From the NCBI GenBank assembly GCA_001577185.1, contig LSCM01000025.1, forward strand, positions 1 through 11,061: 11,061 nt of DNA, in the 5' to 3' direction. Below the pieces are notes generated by a model. That model did no database searches. It saw only the letters and a program-made list of their open reading frames with translations, and was not told the DNA's origin. This DNA comes from Cloacimonetes bacterium TCS62. Its GTDB lineage: Bacteria > Cloacimonadota > Cloacimonadia > Cloacimonadales > TCS61. Below are positions 1-7,377 of the stretch, piece after piece. Position 1 is the first letter of the stretch. The number at the start of each line of letters is the position of its first letter. A program made the translations under genes and the position numbers.

Positions 1-2618
1 GATTTTGGTTCTCCACCATGTTCACCACAGATACCCACTTTTAGATCAGATCTAGATTCTCTACCTCTTTTTGTTCCAATCTCTACAAGCTGTCCAACAC
101 CATTTTGATCAAGAACTTGGAATGGATCATCCTCTAAAATTCCCTTCTCTAAATAAATAGGTAGAAATTTTCCGATATCATCACGACTATAGCCAAAAGT
201 CATTTGAGTAAGATCATTAGTACCGAAACTAAAAAACTCAGCTTTTTTAGCAATATCATCAGCAGTCAATGCTGCTCTCGGGATCTCGATCATCGTACCA
301 ACTAAATATTCAATTCTGTCATCACGTTCTTCAAATACTTTTTTTGCAGTTTTAGTAACGATATTATCTTGCATGTTATATTCTTCTACTTTTCCAATCA
401 ATGGGATCATTATTTCCGGTTTGGTTTTTATACCCTTTTTCTTCATATTTAAAGCTGCTTCAATAATTGCTCTAGTTTGCATTTCTGTTATTTCGGGGTA
501 TGTATTTCCAAGTCTACAACCTCTGTGTCCCAACATTGGATTGAATTCTGAAAGTGAATTTACTCTTTCTTTAATATCAGCAACAGAGATGCCCATTTCT
601 TTTGCCATCTCCTTTTGCCCATTTTCATCATGAGGAACAAATTCGTGAAGTGGAGGATCTAATAAACGCACAGTGACAGGTAATCCATCCATCGATTTGA
701 AAATACTTTCGAAATCTTCTCGTTGCATAGGTAGCAATTTTTTCAAAGCTTTCTTACGACCTTCTTCATTATCTGCTAATATCATTTCTCGCACAGTTTT
801 TATGCGTTCACCTTCAAAAAACATATGTTCTGTTCTGCAAAGACCAATGCCTTTAGCCCCAAATTTCCGAGCTGTAATAGCATCTTTTGGTGTATCTGCA
901 TTTGTACGAACGTACATTTTGGAATATTTTTCACAAAGATTCATCAGTTTGCTAAATTTCCCCGTTAATTCTGGAATTTTAGTTTCTACTTTGCCTGAAA
1001 AAACTTCTCCGGTTGATCCATTAAGAGAAATCCAATCGCCTTCTTCGTAAGTATTTCCATCAACTATTAGTTTCCTTTTTTTGTAATCGATTTTTATACT
1101 GCTAGCACCAGAGATACAACATTTTCCCATTCCGCGTGCTACTACAGCAGCATGAGAAGTCATACCACCACGTGCAGTCAAAATACCTTTGGAAACATTC
1201 ATTCCCCTCAGATCCTCAGGTGAAGTTTCATTTCGTACTAGAATTACAGGTTTACTTTCATTAGCCCATTGTTCTGCTTCGTCTGCAAAGAATACTATTT
1301 GACCAGTTGCAGCACCTGGAGAAGCAGGAAGTCCTTTAGTTATAACTTTGGCTTTTTTTAGTGCCTCAGTGTCAAATATAGGGTGTAACAACTCATCTAA
1401 TTTATTTGGTTCAACGCGATTGACAGCAGTTTTTTCGTCAATCATACCTTCTTGAAGCATATCGATAGCCATATTAACCATTGCAGTACCAGTTCTTTTA
1501 CCAGTTCTTGTTTGTAAGATCCATAATTTACCATCCTGAATTGTAAATTCAAGATCTTGCATATCTTTGTAGTGGTTTTCGAGTTTAGTCTCAATTATGC
1601 ATAGTTCCTCGAAAAGTTTTGGCATTATTTCTTCTAAAGAGACATATTGATTTTTTCTTTCTTCTTCTGAAACTCCAGCAGATTCAGCCCATCTGAGTGA
1701 TCCTTTTTTTGAGATTTGATGCGGAGTTCTTACTCCGGCAACAACATCTTCACCTTGAGCATCAATTAGATACTCTCCGTTGAACAGATCTTCTCCAGTA
1801 GCTGCGTCTCTTGTAAAAGCAACTCCTGTGGCGGAATTCTTTCCCATATTTCCATACACCATTGCTTGTACATTCACTGCTGTACCCCAATCGTGTGGGA
1901 TACCGTTAATTTGACGATAGTAATTAGCTCTTTCATTATTCCAACTTCCAAAAACGGCACCGATAGCACCCCAAAGTTGTTCCCATGGATCTTCGGGGAA
2001 ATCGTGGTCTGTATTTTTTTTGATCGCTACTTTGAATTTTTTCACCAATTCTTTAAGATCGTCAACATCAAGATCATTATCATAAGTCACATCTTTTTCC
2101 ATTTTTACCTGTTCAATTATCTCCTCGAAAGGATCATTATCATCCTTTGATTCAGGTTCCATACCAAGTACAACATCGCCATACATCTGAACAAATCGAC
2201 GATAAGAATCCCAAGCAAATCGCTCGTTATTAGTTTTTTCAGCAAGCCCAATAACAGCTTCATCATTTAAACCGAGATTAAGAACAGTATCCATCATTCC
2301 AGGCATAGAGACTCGTGCTCCCGAACGAACTGAAATCAAACAAGGATTGTCTTTATCACCAAATGTAGTTTTTGTAATCTTCTCAATATTTTTTATTCCC
2401 TCTCGAAGTTCATCTTCTAATAATTGCTTAACTTTTTTTTCTCCAATGTCATTATATTCAGAACATACATCAGTTGTAATTGTAAATCCAGGAGGTACAG
2501 GAACACCAACAAGATTCATCTCAGCAAGGTTGGCTCCTTTTCCACCTAGAAGATTTTTCATTTCAGTTTTACCTTCAGCTTTGCCATCACCAAATAGATA
2601 TATTCTCTTTTTTTCCAT
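1..2618 (-). CDS. ppdK: Pyruvate, phosphate dikinase (3' end cut by window edge)
   Basis: This cytosolic enzyme interconverts pyruvate + ATP + Pi and PEP + AMP + PPi. The window holds 872 codons plus two bases. Residues 1 to ~375 are the nucleotide-binding part, with LLGGKGANLAEM at 23-34 and SVRSGARVSMPGMMD at 96-110. The phosphohistidine domain carries TARGGMTSHAAVVARG, whose swivelling catalytic histidine is His489. The PEP/pyruvate barrel shows GLCRTEHMFF (~592-601), GTMIEIPRAA, FGTNDLTQMTFG (798-809) and GICGEHGGEP with catalytic Cys864. Compared with the 874-residue Clostridium symbiosum enzyme (His455, Cys831, recalled), this protein is ~33 residues longer before the histidine. The extra length appears to be an acidic stretch near 155 and a loop near 320. 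About 40-45 C-terminal residues should lie beyond position 1. The start is fixed by AAGGAG five bases upstream and by the family N-terminus. The gene is divergent from the neighbouring cluster. Confidence 0.98.
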   Translation of the reverse strand, partial: MEKKRIYLFGDGKAEGKTEMKNLLGGKGANLAEMNLVGVPVPPGFTITTDVCSEYNDIGEKKVKQLLEDELREGIKNIEKITKTTFGDKDNPCLISVRSGARVSMPGMMDTVLNLGLNDEAVIGLAEKTNNERFAWDSYRRFVQMYGDVVLGMEPESKDDNDPFEEIIEQVKMEKDVTYDNDLDVDDLKELVKKFKVAIKKNTDHDFPEDPWEQLWGAIGAVFGSWNNERANYYRQINGIPHDWGTAVNVQAMVYGNMGKNSATGVAFTRDAATGEDLFNGEYLIDAQGEDVVAGVRTPHQISKKGSLRWAESAGVSEEERKNQYVSLEEIMPKLFEELCIIETKLENHYKDMQDLEFTIQDGKLWILQTRTGKRTGTAMVNMAIDMLQEGMIDEKTAVNRVEPNKLDELLHPIFDTEALKKAKVITKGLPASPGAATGQIVFFADEAEQWANESKPVILVRNETSPEDLRGMNVSKGILTARGGMTSHAAVVARGMGKCCISGASSIKIDYKKRKLIVDGNTYEEGDWISLNGSTGEVFSGKVETKIPELTGKFSKLMNLCEKYSKMYVRTNADTPKDAITARKFGAKGIGLCRTEHMFFEGERIKTVREMILADNEEGRKKALKKLLPMQREDFESIFKSMDGLPVTVRLLDPPLHEFVPHDENGQKEMAKEMGISVADIKERVNSLSEFNPMLGHRGCRLGNTYPEITEMQTRAIIEAALNMKKKGIKTKPEIMIPLIGKVEEYNMQDNIVTKTAKKVFEERDDRIEYLVGTMIEIPRAALTADDIAKKAEFFSFGTNDLTQMTFGYSRDDIGKFLPIYLEKGILEDDPFQVLDQNGVGQLVEIGTKRGRESRSDLKVGICGEHGGEPK

Positions 2619-2821
2619 TTTTTCTCCTTAAATATTTAATTTCTAATGTTAATTTACAACACCTTTTTTATCGTTTAGTTAATTTTTCATATTGAAATTC
2701 AAGAATTTTAATCTCGATTCTATTGTCAATTCAAAACTAAATCAATAATCAATAATAGGATAAGATAAAAATTCTGTTAGACAAGTAAATAATATTTTCT
2801 TTTTTTGTAAATGGAGGAATA
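2619..2821. promoter_or_regulatory. Divergent intergenic region with candidate promoter and palindromes
   Basis: This AT-rich 203-bp stretch separates two divergent genes and must contain both promoters. On the minus strand a perfect TTGACA (-35 type) lies at 2729-2724. No convincing -10 sits 16-18 bases beyond it: ATTCTT is at spacing 17, and the better TAAAAT is only 13 away. The same site read on the plus strand is TTGTCA, because it lies within the odd palindrome ATTGTCAAT (2722-2730). A second palindrome, TTGAAATTCAA, is at 2692-2702, and a tandem heptamer ATCAATA ATCAATA is at 2741-2754. On the plus strand TAATAT at 2790-2795 is a possible -10 without a recognisable -35. No terminator hairpin or riboswitch is visible. 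Promoter assignment is weak because motifs of this kind arise by chance at this base composition. Confidence 0.3.
2624..2629 (-). promoter_or_regulatory. Ribosome binding site of ppdK
   Basis: The minus strand reads AAGGAG here, five bases before the ATG at 2618. This perfect Shine-Dalgarno match decides the ppdK start. Confidence 0.85.
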
Positions 2822-3241
2822 ATGGATATAAAAAAATGTGGAACATCATATTTCATTAGATTGGATCCAGGTGAAGAAATAATCGAGAATATATCTAAGT
2901 TGTGTGTACAAAAAGATATTTTATTAGGGAAAATTAGCGGTATAGGAGCAACAAATGAAATTACACTGGGTTTATTCGATACATCAACAAAAGAATATCA
3001 TTCTCAAACTTTTCAGGGAGATCACGAAATACTCTCCTTAAATGGAAATATTACTTCGAAAGATAACAAACCATATTTGCATATTCATATTAGTTTAGCT
3101 AATTCTGGACACAAATCTTATGGAGGTCATTTAAATAGAGCGGTTATAAGTGCAACTTGTGAAATAATTATAGATGAATATGAGGGCGAGATCGGAAGAG
3201 AAAAAGATGAAAAAACAGGATTAAGCATTTTAACATTATAA
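2822..3241 (+). CDS. PPC/DUF296-domain protein (AF0104-like)
   Basis: This is a 139-residue single-domain protein of the PPC (plant and prokaryote conserved, DUF296) family. Family features visible are KISGIGATNEITLGLFD (37-53), GDHEILSLNGNIT (66-78), PYLHIHISLA (84-93) and SYGGHLNRAVISATCEIII (99-117). It ends with DEKTGLSIL, a typical family C-terminus. His87, His89 and His103 are in the positions of the conserved histidines thought to bind metal in prokaryotic members. In plants this domain is joined to AT-hooks in DNA-binding proteins. No AT-hook is present here, and the role of the stand-alone bacterial proteins is not established, so regulation of DNA is only a possibility. The start has GGAGG four bases upstream (2813-2817). 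It is the first gene of the plus-strand run and is followed after one base by the deacetylase-like gene, so co-transcription is likely. Family assignment is firm; function is unknown. Confidence 0.88.
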   Translation: MDIKKCGTSYFIRLDPGEEIIENISKLCVQKDILLGKISGIGATNEITLGLFDTSTKEYHSQTFQGDHEILSLNGNITSKDNKPYLHIHISLANSGHKSYGGHLNRAVISATCEIIIDEYEGEIGREKDEKTGLSILTL

Positions 3242-3242
3242 T

Positions 3243-4964
3243 ATGATTGCGGTATACATAGATCCAAAGTTGGAGAAATTTGCGAGTGAAGTAAAATATA
3301 CATTTTCTTTTATTTTCAAAACACTCGGTTTCGAGTTTAAATTCATTTCTAAAATTGAACAATTGTTAAAGAATGATATTTTATTTTACTATGGATTAAT
3401 TAAACCAACATTAAAAGAAGCTAATTACATTGCAGCCAAAAAGGCAATATTTTATATTCCAGTAAATGCTAATTTGTTGTCACCTGGTAAATTAAACCGG
3501 CAAACGTTGGAAAGTTATGTTCAAAATATTAGAATAAAAAGTAAGATTCCTATTATTGCAAAAGAGAGGATTCAATATCCTGTTCAGTATTTTTACAAAG
3601 AGGATCTTTTATATAGTACATTCAATTTTGATATTATCGGAAATATTTTTTTCAATTTAATCGGATATGATGAGTTTATTAACAATAGAAAAAATAATGA
3701 TGATAATAAAGTTACTGATGATGATCAGTTATTCATAAAATTCAGTACAACTCCATATGTTAATCACTTACTTTGGCTTATAGAAAATTGTTTGATCGAT
3801 GCTGTTGATAAACAAGAAAACTATTTTCTTCTAAAAAAAGAATATTGGCCAGGTGCAGAATCATTTGGTGGGGTAATTACTCATAGCGTTAATAGCTTAC
3901 GTAAATGGAATTTTAAAAAAATCATTAAGAATACTTTGCAAGATCTGACGCAAATTTGGAAGATAAAATATATTTATAAAAATTCTTTAAGTAAGATTAA
4001 ATACCTCTTAACAAATATCGAAGAATATTGGAATTTCGATCTTATTGAAGAAATCGAAAACAAGCATCAGATTTTCAGTACATACTTTTTTGGTTCGGTT
4101 GAAAGAACAGAATTAGATGTTGATTATTGTGTTAACGATAAATATGTAAACAAAGAAATAATGAACAAATTACACCAAGGGAATGAAATATCGCTACTTG
4201 CATCAAGTATATCACACAAAAACGATGTTTTAGCCAATGAGAGGGAAAGGTTAGAAAATGCTACAGGACAAAAGCATATGGGAATTAGGCATTACAAAAA
4301 TAATTTTGATCCTCAGATCACAACAGAATATCACAAAAAAAATGGCTTTGATTATGACTCTTCGCATTCTTTCATCCACACAATAGGATTTAAGCATGGT
4401 TTAGGATTTCCTTATCATTTATATCAACTAGAAAACTCGGGGAAGAAATCAAAATTTCATTATCAGTCCAGATACTTTGAACTACCGATAATTTTTTCAG
4501 ATGAAGCATTGAAGTTAACAAATAGCAGAACCGTAAGTCTTGAAAAAAGTAAGGACTATGTAGATAAAATACTTAACGAGATCAATAAAACAAATGGATT
4601 TTTAAGTTTTGATTTCTCTGTATCTAATTTTTCTGATATTCCATTTAATAAGGAACTAATGACTTACGTAGTGGAACAAATAAGACCAATGGATGCGTAT
4701 ATTACAACTTGTATAGACTTAATAAATTGGTGGCGTAAGCGTGAAAGTGTAGAAATTTCAGAGTCTGAGCATGGATTATTGGTTTTTTTCCCGGAATCAA
4801 TAGAAAAATTCACATTTAGATTGTTTGGTAAATATCGAACAACTATTATTGAAGGAGCTGAAGCTAAATTGCATAAAAATAAAATTATTTTTTCAAACAT
4901 TAAAGCAGATACAAAAGTTCAGATATTATTAGAGAAAATTGATAACAATAGGGATAAAGAATGA
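3243..4964 (+). CDS. DUF7033/NodB polysaccharide deacetylase-like protein, probable pseudoenzyme
   Basis: The 573-residue protein has no signal peptide or clear membrane segment. Its layout recalls the DUF7033 plus polysaccharide deacetylase architecture of FCB-group glycan clusters: an N-terminal alpha/beta region (~1-170), a NodB-like barrel (~200-460), and a C-terminal part with WWRKRESVEI (496-505) followed by a small beta-rich domain. Retained scaffold motifs include GIRHYKNNF (347-355), NGFDYDSSHSF (367-377), GFKHGLGFPYHLY (382-394) and ELPIIFSDEAL (413-423). The expected THDVD metal/base motif reads THSVN (213-217). The expected EIGLH motif reads EISLL (315-319). The late LWHN-like motif is also not recognisable. 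Deacetylation is therefore doubtful, and a binding or structural role is possible. The alignment was made from memory of the family. The ATG lies one base after the previous stop without a Shine-Dalgarno sequence, which suggests translational coupling. Its last codons overlap the next gene. Confidence 0.65.
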   Translation: MIAVYIDPKLEKFASEVKYTFSFIFKTLGFEFKFISKIEQLLKNDILFYYGLIKPTLKEANYIAAKKAIFYIPVNANLLSPGKLNRQTLESYVQNIRIKSKIPIIAKERIQYPVQYFYKEDLLYSTFNFDIIGNIFFNLIGYDEFINNRKNNDDNKVTDDDQLFIKFSTTPYVNHLLWLIENCLIDAVDKQENYFLLKKEYWPGAESFGGVITHSVNSLRKWNFKKIIKNTLQDLTQIWKIKYIYKNSLSKIKYLLTNIEEYWNFDLIEEIENKHQIFSTYFFGSVERTELDVDYCVNDKYVNKEIMNKLHQGNEISLLASSISHKNDVLANERERLENATGQKHMGIRHYKNNFDPQITTEYHKKNGFDYDSSHSFIHTIGFKHGLGFPYHLYQLENSGKKSKFHYQSRYFELPIIFSDEALKLTNSRTVSLEKSKDYVDKILNEINKTNGFLSFDFSVSNFSDIPFNKELMTYVVEQIRPMDAYITTCIDLINWWRKRESVEISESEHGLLVFFPESIEKFTFRLFGKYRTTIIEGAEAKLHKNKIIFSNIKADTKVQILLEKIDNNRDKE

Positions 4965-6229
4965 AAAATCTTCTTATGATCTCATATTTTGCTCCACCAT
5001 ATAATATTCCTTCGGCTGTTAGGATTGGCAAATTTGCAAAATTTCTTCCTGAATTAGGATGGGATCCTATATTATTAACTGTTAAAGATCTGGGATTTTA
5101 TCAAAAAGACGAGGAGCAGTTTAGTAATTTAAACGAATTGGAGATTATTAGAACCGAATCTTTAGATCCTTTTAGATTTCTAAATAAAATGAAAAAACAA
5201 GATTCTAAAAATATCCATAGATCAAAAGAGAACCTCACGAATAAAATAAAGTCATTATTTCCTATTGATGAGAAGATTGGCTGGATGCCATTTTGTTTAA
5301 ATGCTGGTAAAAAGATTATCAAAACTCATAAGATAGATGCGATTTTTTGTACGATCGGCGGGACAAATCATCATGCCATTTCAGCTTATAAATTAGCAAA
5401 GAGATTCAGCAAGCCACTAATCGTGGATATTCGTGATCTTTGGGCAGACCATCCTTTTTCGAAGCAATATTTTTATAACAAAATTCTAAATAATTATTGG
5501 GAAAGGAGAGTGCTTAGATTTGCTACAAAGATAGTTGTTGTTACAGAGGGTCAAAAAAGATTTTTACTCGAAAAATATGATTTTTTAAGAAATAAAATTG
5601 AATTGATAACAAATGGACATGATGAAGAAGATCTATTAGATCCGGAGACGATCGACATATCAAATGATCATTTAACACTAACATATGCAGGAAGTTTTTA
5701 TCAGAATATCACTCCAAGTGATATCTACAATGCAGTTAAGAATATTAAAGCTGAGAAGATAAAGATTCAATTTATTGGAGATTTTAGAAATAATTTTTGG
5801 AGATTAAAAAAGGATTTTGAAAAAAAGAAACCCAGATCAATTCAAGTAGAGGTGATCTCAAGAAAAAATAAACAAGCTCTTTCGAGATATTTACATCGAT
5901 CTGACATACTTATGATATTCCTCCCAAATGGTAAAGAATATGAAGGTATATTGACAACAAAATTATTTGATTATTTACTATACAAAAAACCGATTCTCTC
6001 ATTTTGTCCCCCAAAAGGTGAGTTAGCTAGTTTCATAAAAAATGCTGAATTAGGATTTATATCTCCAGCTGGAGATAAAAATATTGCTGAAAATACTATG
6101 AAAAAAATAATAAAATTATATAAAAAAAATAAACTATCATCTATACATGGTGATGAAAGTTTTATTCAACAGTATTCACGCAAAAAGGGAACAAAAAAAC
6201 TCTCAGAGTTATTAGAAGGAGTTATATGA
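4961..6229 (+). CDS. GT4-like glycosyltransferase
   Basis: This is a 422-residue GT-B fold glycosyltransferase, expected to be cytosolic or peripheral to the inner membrane and to use a nucleotide-sugar donor. The N-terminal acceptor domain opens with LLMISYFAPPYNIPSAVRIGK (4-24, trimmed: FAPPYNIPSAVRIGK at 10-24), the glycine/proline-rich start typical of GT4 relatives. It continues with CTIGGTNHHAISAYKLAKRF (130-149) and the signature IVDIRDLWADHP (154-165). The C-terminal donor domain begins near TYAGSFY (241-247). It carries TKLFDYLLYKKPILSF (333-348), which corresponds to the usual K-x-EYL-GKP segment with Asp337 replacing the common Glu. Acceptor and sugar cannot be told from sequence. 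The start overlaps the upstream stop (ATGA, 4961-4964) with only a weak purine stretch before it. The end overlaps the next gene in the same manner, so the three genes are tightly coupled. Confidence 0.85.
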   Translation: MKNLLMISYFAPPYNIPSAVRIGKFAKFLPELGWDPILLTVKDLGFYQKDEEQFSNLNELEIIRTESLDPFRFLNKMKKQDSKNIHRSKENLTNKIKSLFPIDEKIGWMPFCLNAGKKIIKTHKIDAIFCTIGGTNHHAISAYKLAKRFSKPLIVDIRDLWADHPFSKQYFYNKILNNYWERRVLRFATKIVVVTEGQKRFLLEKYDFLRNKIELITNGHDEEDLLDPETIDISNDHLTLTYAGSFYQNITPSDIYNAVKNIKAEKIKIQFIGDFRNNFWRLKKDFEKKKPRSIQVEVISRKNKQALSRYLHRSDILMIFLPNGKEYEGILTTKLFDYLLYKKPILSFCPPKGELASFIKNAELGFISPAGDKNIAENTMKKIIKLYKKNKLSSIHGDESFIQQYSRKKGTKKLSELLEGVI

Positions 6230-7329
6230 AAAAGAGAATACTTTTTGTTTCTAACACTGCTTGGAGTATTGCGAACTTTAGAGTTAACTTAATGAAAAAA
6301 TTAGCAGAAAATGGTTTTGAAATTGTTGCCTTAACTCCCACTGACGATTTTAAGAAAAATATACCGTTTCAGCATTATGATATTAATATGAGCAATAGAG
6401 GTACGAATCCTTTAGCAGACACCATTTTATTTTTCAAATTTTTAAGGCTTTTTAAGAAGATAGATCCAGATCTGATAATGAGTTTTACCATTAAGCCAAA
6501 CATTTATGGTACCATTGCAGCGAATATTCTTAAAATCCCGATCGTTGTTAATGTAGCAGGCCTAGGATCAACTTTTCGCAAATCAAATTTTGTCTCATGG
6601 GTTACTAGAAATTTGTATAATTATAGCTTACCTAAAGCGTCGTGCATATTTTTTCAAAATGAAGATGATCTAAAAATAATCAAAAGATCTGTTTCACTTT
6701 CTAAGGTACAAGTTGGATTGCTACCAGGCTCAGGAGTAGATATAAACAAATTTAAACCACAAAAAAAAGAAATAAGCGAAAATTTTAAATTTCTAATGCT
6801 GGGAAGATTTCTTAAGGAGAAAGGCATTGGCGAATATGTAAAAGCAGGTGCTGAACTGAAACAAATTCATAAGAATCTTGAAATACAACTTCTAGGATTT
6901 GTTAATGTGGAGAATCCTAGCGCAATTACAAAATCCGAAATTGATAAATGGCAGAATAAGGGTTTTATCAATTATCTCGGTTCAACAGACGATGTGCGTA
7001 AATACATAGCAAAAGCTGATTGCATTGTCCTACCGTCCTATTATGGAGAAGGTGTACCTAGATCTTTGTTAGAAGCTGCTAGTATGGGAAAACCAATTAT
7101 CACGACCGACAACGTAGGCTGCAAAGAAGTTGTGCAGAACTCTATTAATGGATTGATTTGTAGAAAAAGAGATTATTATGATTTGAAAGAGAAAATGTTG
7201 CAAATGATCAAACTGTCTGAACAAGAACGTTATGAGATGGGACAAAAAGGAAGAGAAATTGTAGAGAAGAGATTTGATGAGAATATAGTACTTAGAAAAA
7301 ACATCAAAGTTATTAACAAATTGATATAA
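6226..7329 (+). CDS. GT4 glycosyltransferase, CapM/PglA/WbpT-like
   Basis: This 367-residue retaining GT4 glycosyltransferase probably adds the second sugar (often an N-acetylated hexosamine in this subgroup) to an undecaprenyl-diphosphate-linked sugar at the cytosolic membrane face. Family marks are ILFVSNTAWSIANFR (5-19), SFTIKPNIYGTIAA (86-99) and NVAGLGSTF (109-117). LLPGSGVDINKFKP (165-178) and MLGRFLKEKGIGEY (191-204) follow. The donor-site segment SYYGEGVPRSLLEAASMGKP (271-290) contains the E-x7-E pair Glu275/Glu283. TTDNVGCKEVV (293-303) is also typical. The resemblance to PglA/WbpT-type enzymes, together with a downstream phosphoglycosyltransferase gene, supports an early step of glycan assembly, but the exact sugar is inference. 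The start is well supported by AAGGAG at 6216-6221, four bases before an ATG that overlaps the preceding stop codon. Confidence 0.9.
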   Translation: MKKRILFVSNTAWSIANFRVNLMKKLAENGFEIVALTPTDDFKKNIPFQHYDINMSNRGTNPLADTILFFKFLRLFKKIDPDLIMSFTIKPNIYGTIAANILKIPIVVNVAGLGSTFRKSNFVSWVTRNLYNYSLPKASCIFFQNEDDLKIIKRSVSLSKVQVGLLPGSGVDINKFKPQKKEISENFKFLMLGRFLKEKGIGEYVKAGAELKQIHKNLEIQLLGFVNVENPSAITKSEIDKWQNKGFINYLGSTDDVRKYIAKADCIVLPSYYGEGVPRSLLEAASMGKPIITTDNVGCKEVVQNSINGLICRKRDYYDLKEKMLQMIKLSEQERYEMGQKGREIVEKRFDENIVLRKNIKVINKLI

Positions 7330-7341
7330 AGCATGTTTGAG

Positions 7342-7372
7342 TTGACAAAACATTATAACTTTTAGATATATT
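7342..7372 (+). promoter_or_regulatory. Candidate internal promoter before the sugar transferase gene
   Basis: The only sizeable gap inside the plus-strand cluster (48 bases) contains a perfect TTGACA at 7342-7347. It is followed by GATATA at spacing 17 (7365-7370, three matches to TATAAT) or TATATT at spacing 19 (7367-7372, five matches). Either choice would place the transcript start within a few bases of the ATG at 7378, which lacks a Shine-Dalgarno sequence. The site is suggestive only, since the region is AT-rich. Confidence 0.3.
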
Positions 7373-7377
7373 GAATT

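Noticed and set aside
373..2631. Several plus-strand open frames of 86-125 codons opposite ppdK
   Set aside because: They lie antisense to a fully conserved enzyme, lack ribosome binding sites and have low-complexity Ser/Phe/Ile-rich products typical of the complement of an AT-rich gene.
2741..2754. Tandem heptamer ATCAATA x2 as a possible iteron or CRISPR-like repeat
   Set aside because: Only two copies of a seven-base AT-rich word, with no spacers or further copies nearby; chance is sufficient.
2619..2821. Small RNA or riboswitch in the divergent gap
   Set aside because: No stable GC-containing stem or uridine-tailed hairpin is visible, and no known aptamer core was recognised.
7330..7377. 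Transcription terminator between the second glycosyltransferase and the sugar transferase
   Set aside because: No inverted repeat followed by a T-run is present in the 48-base gap, so read-through is more likely.
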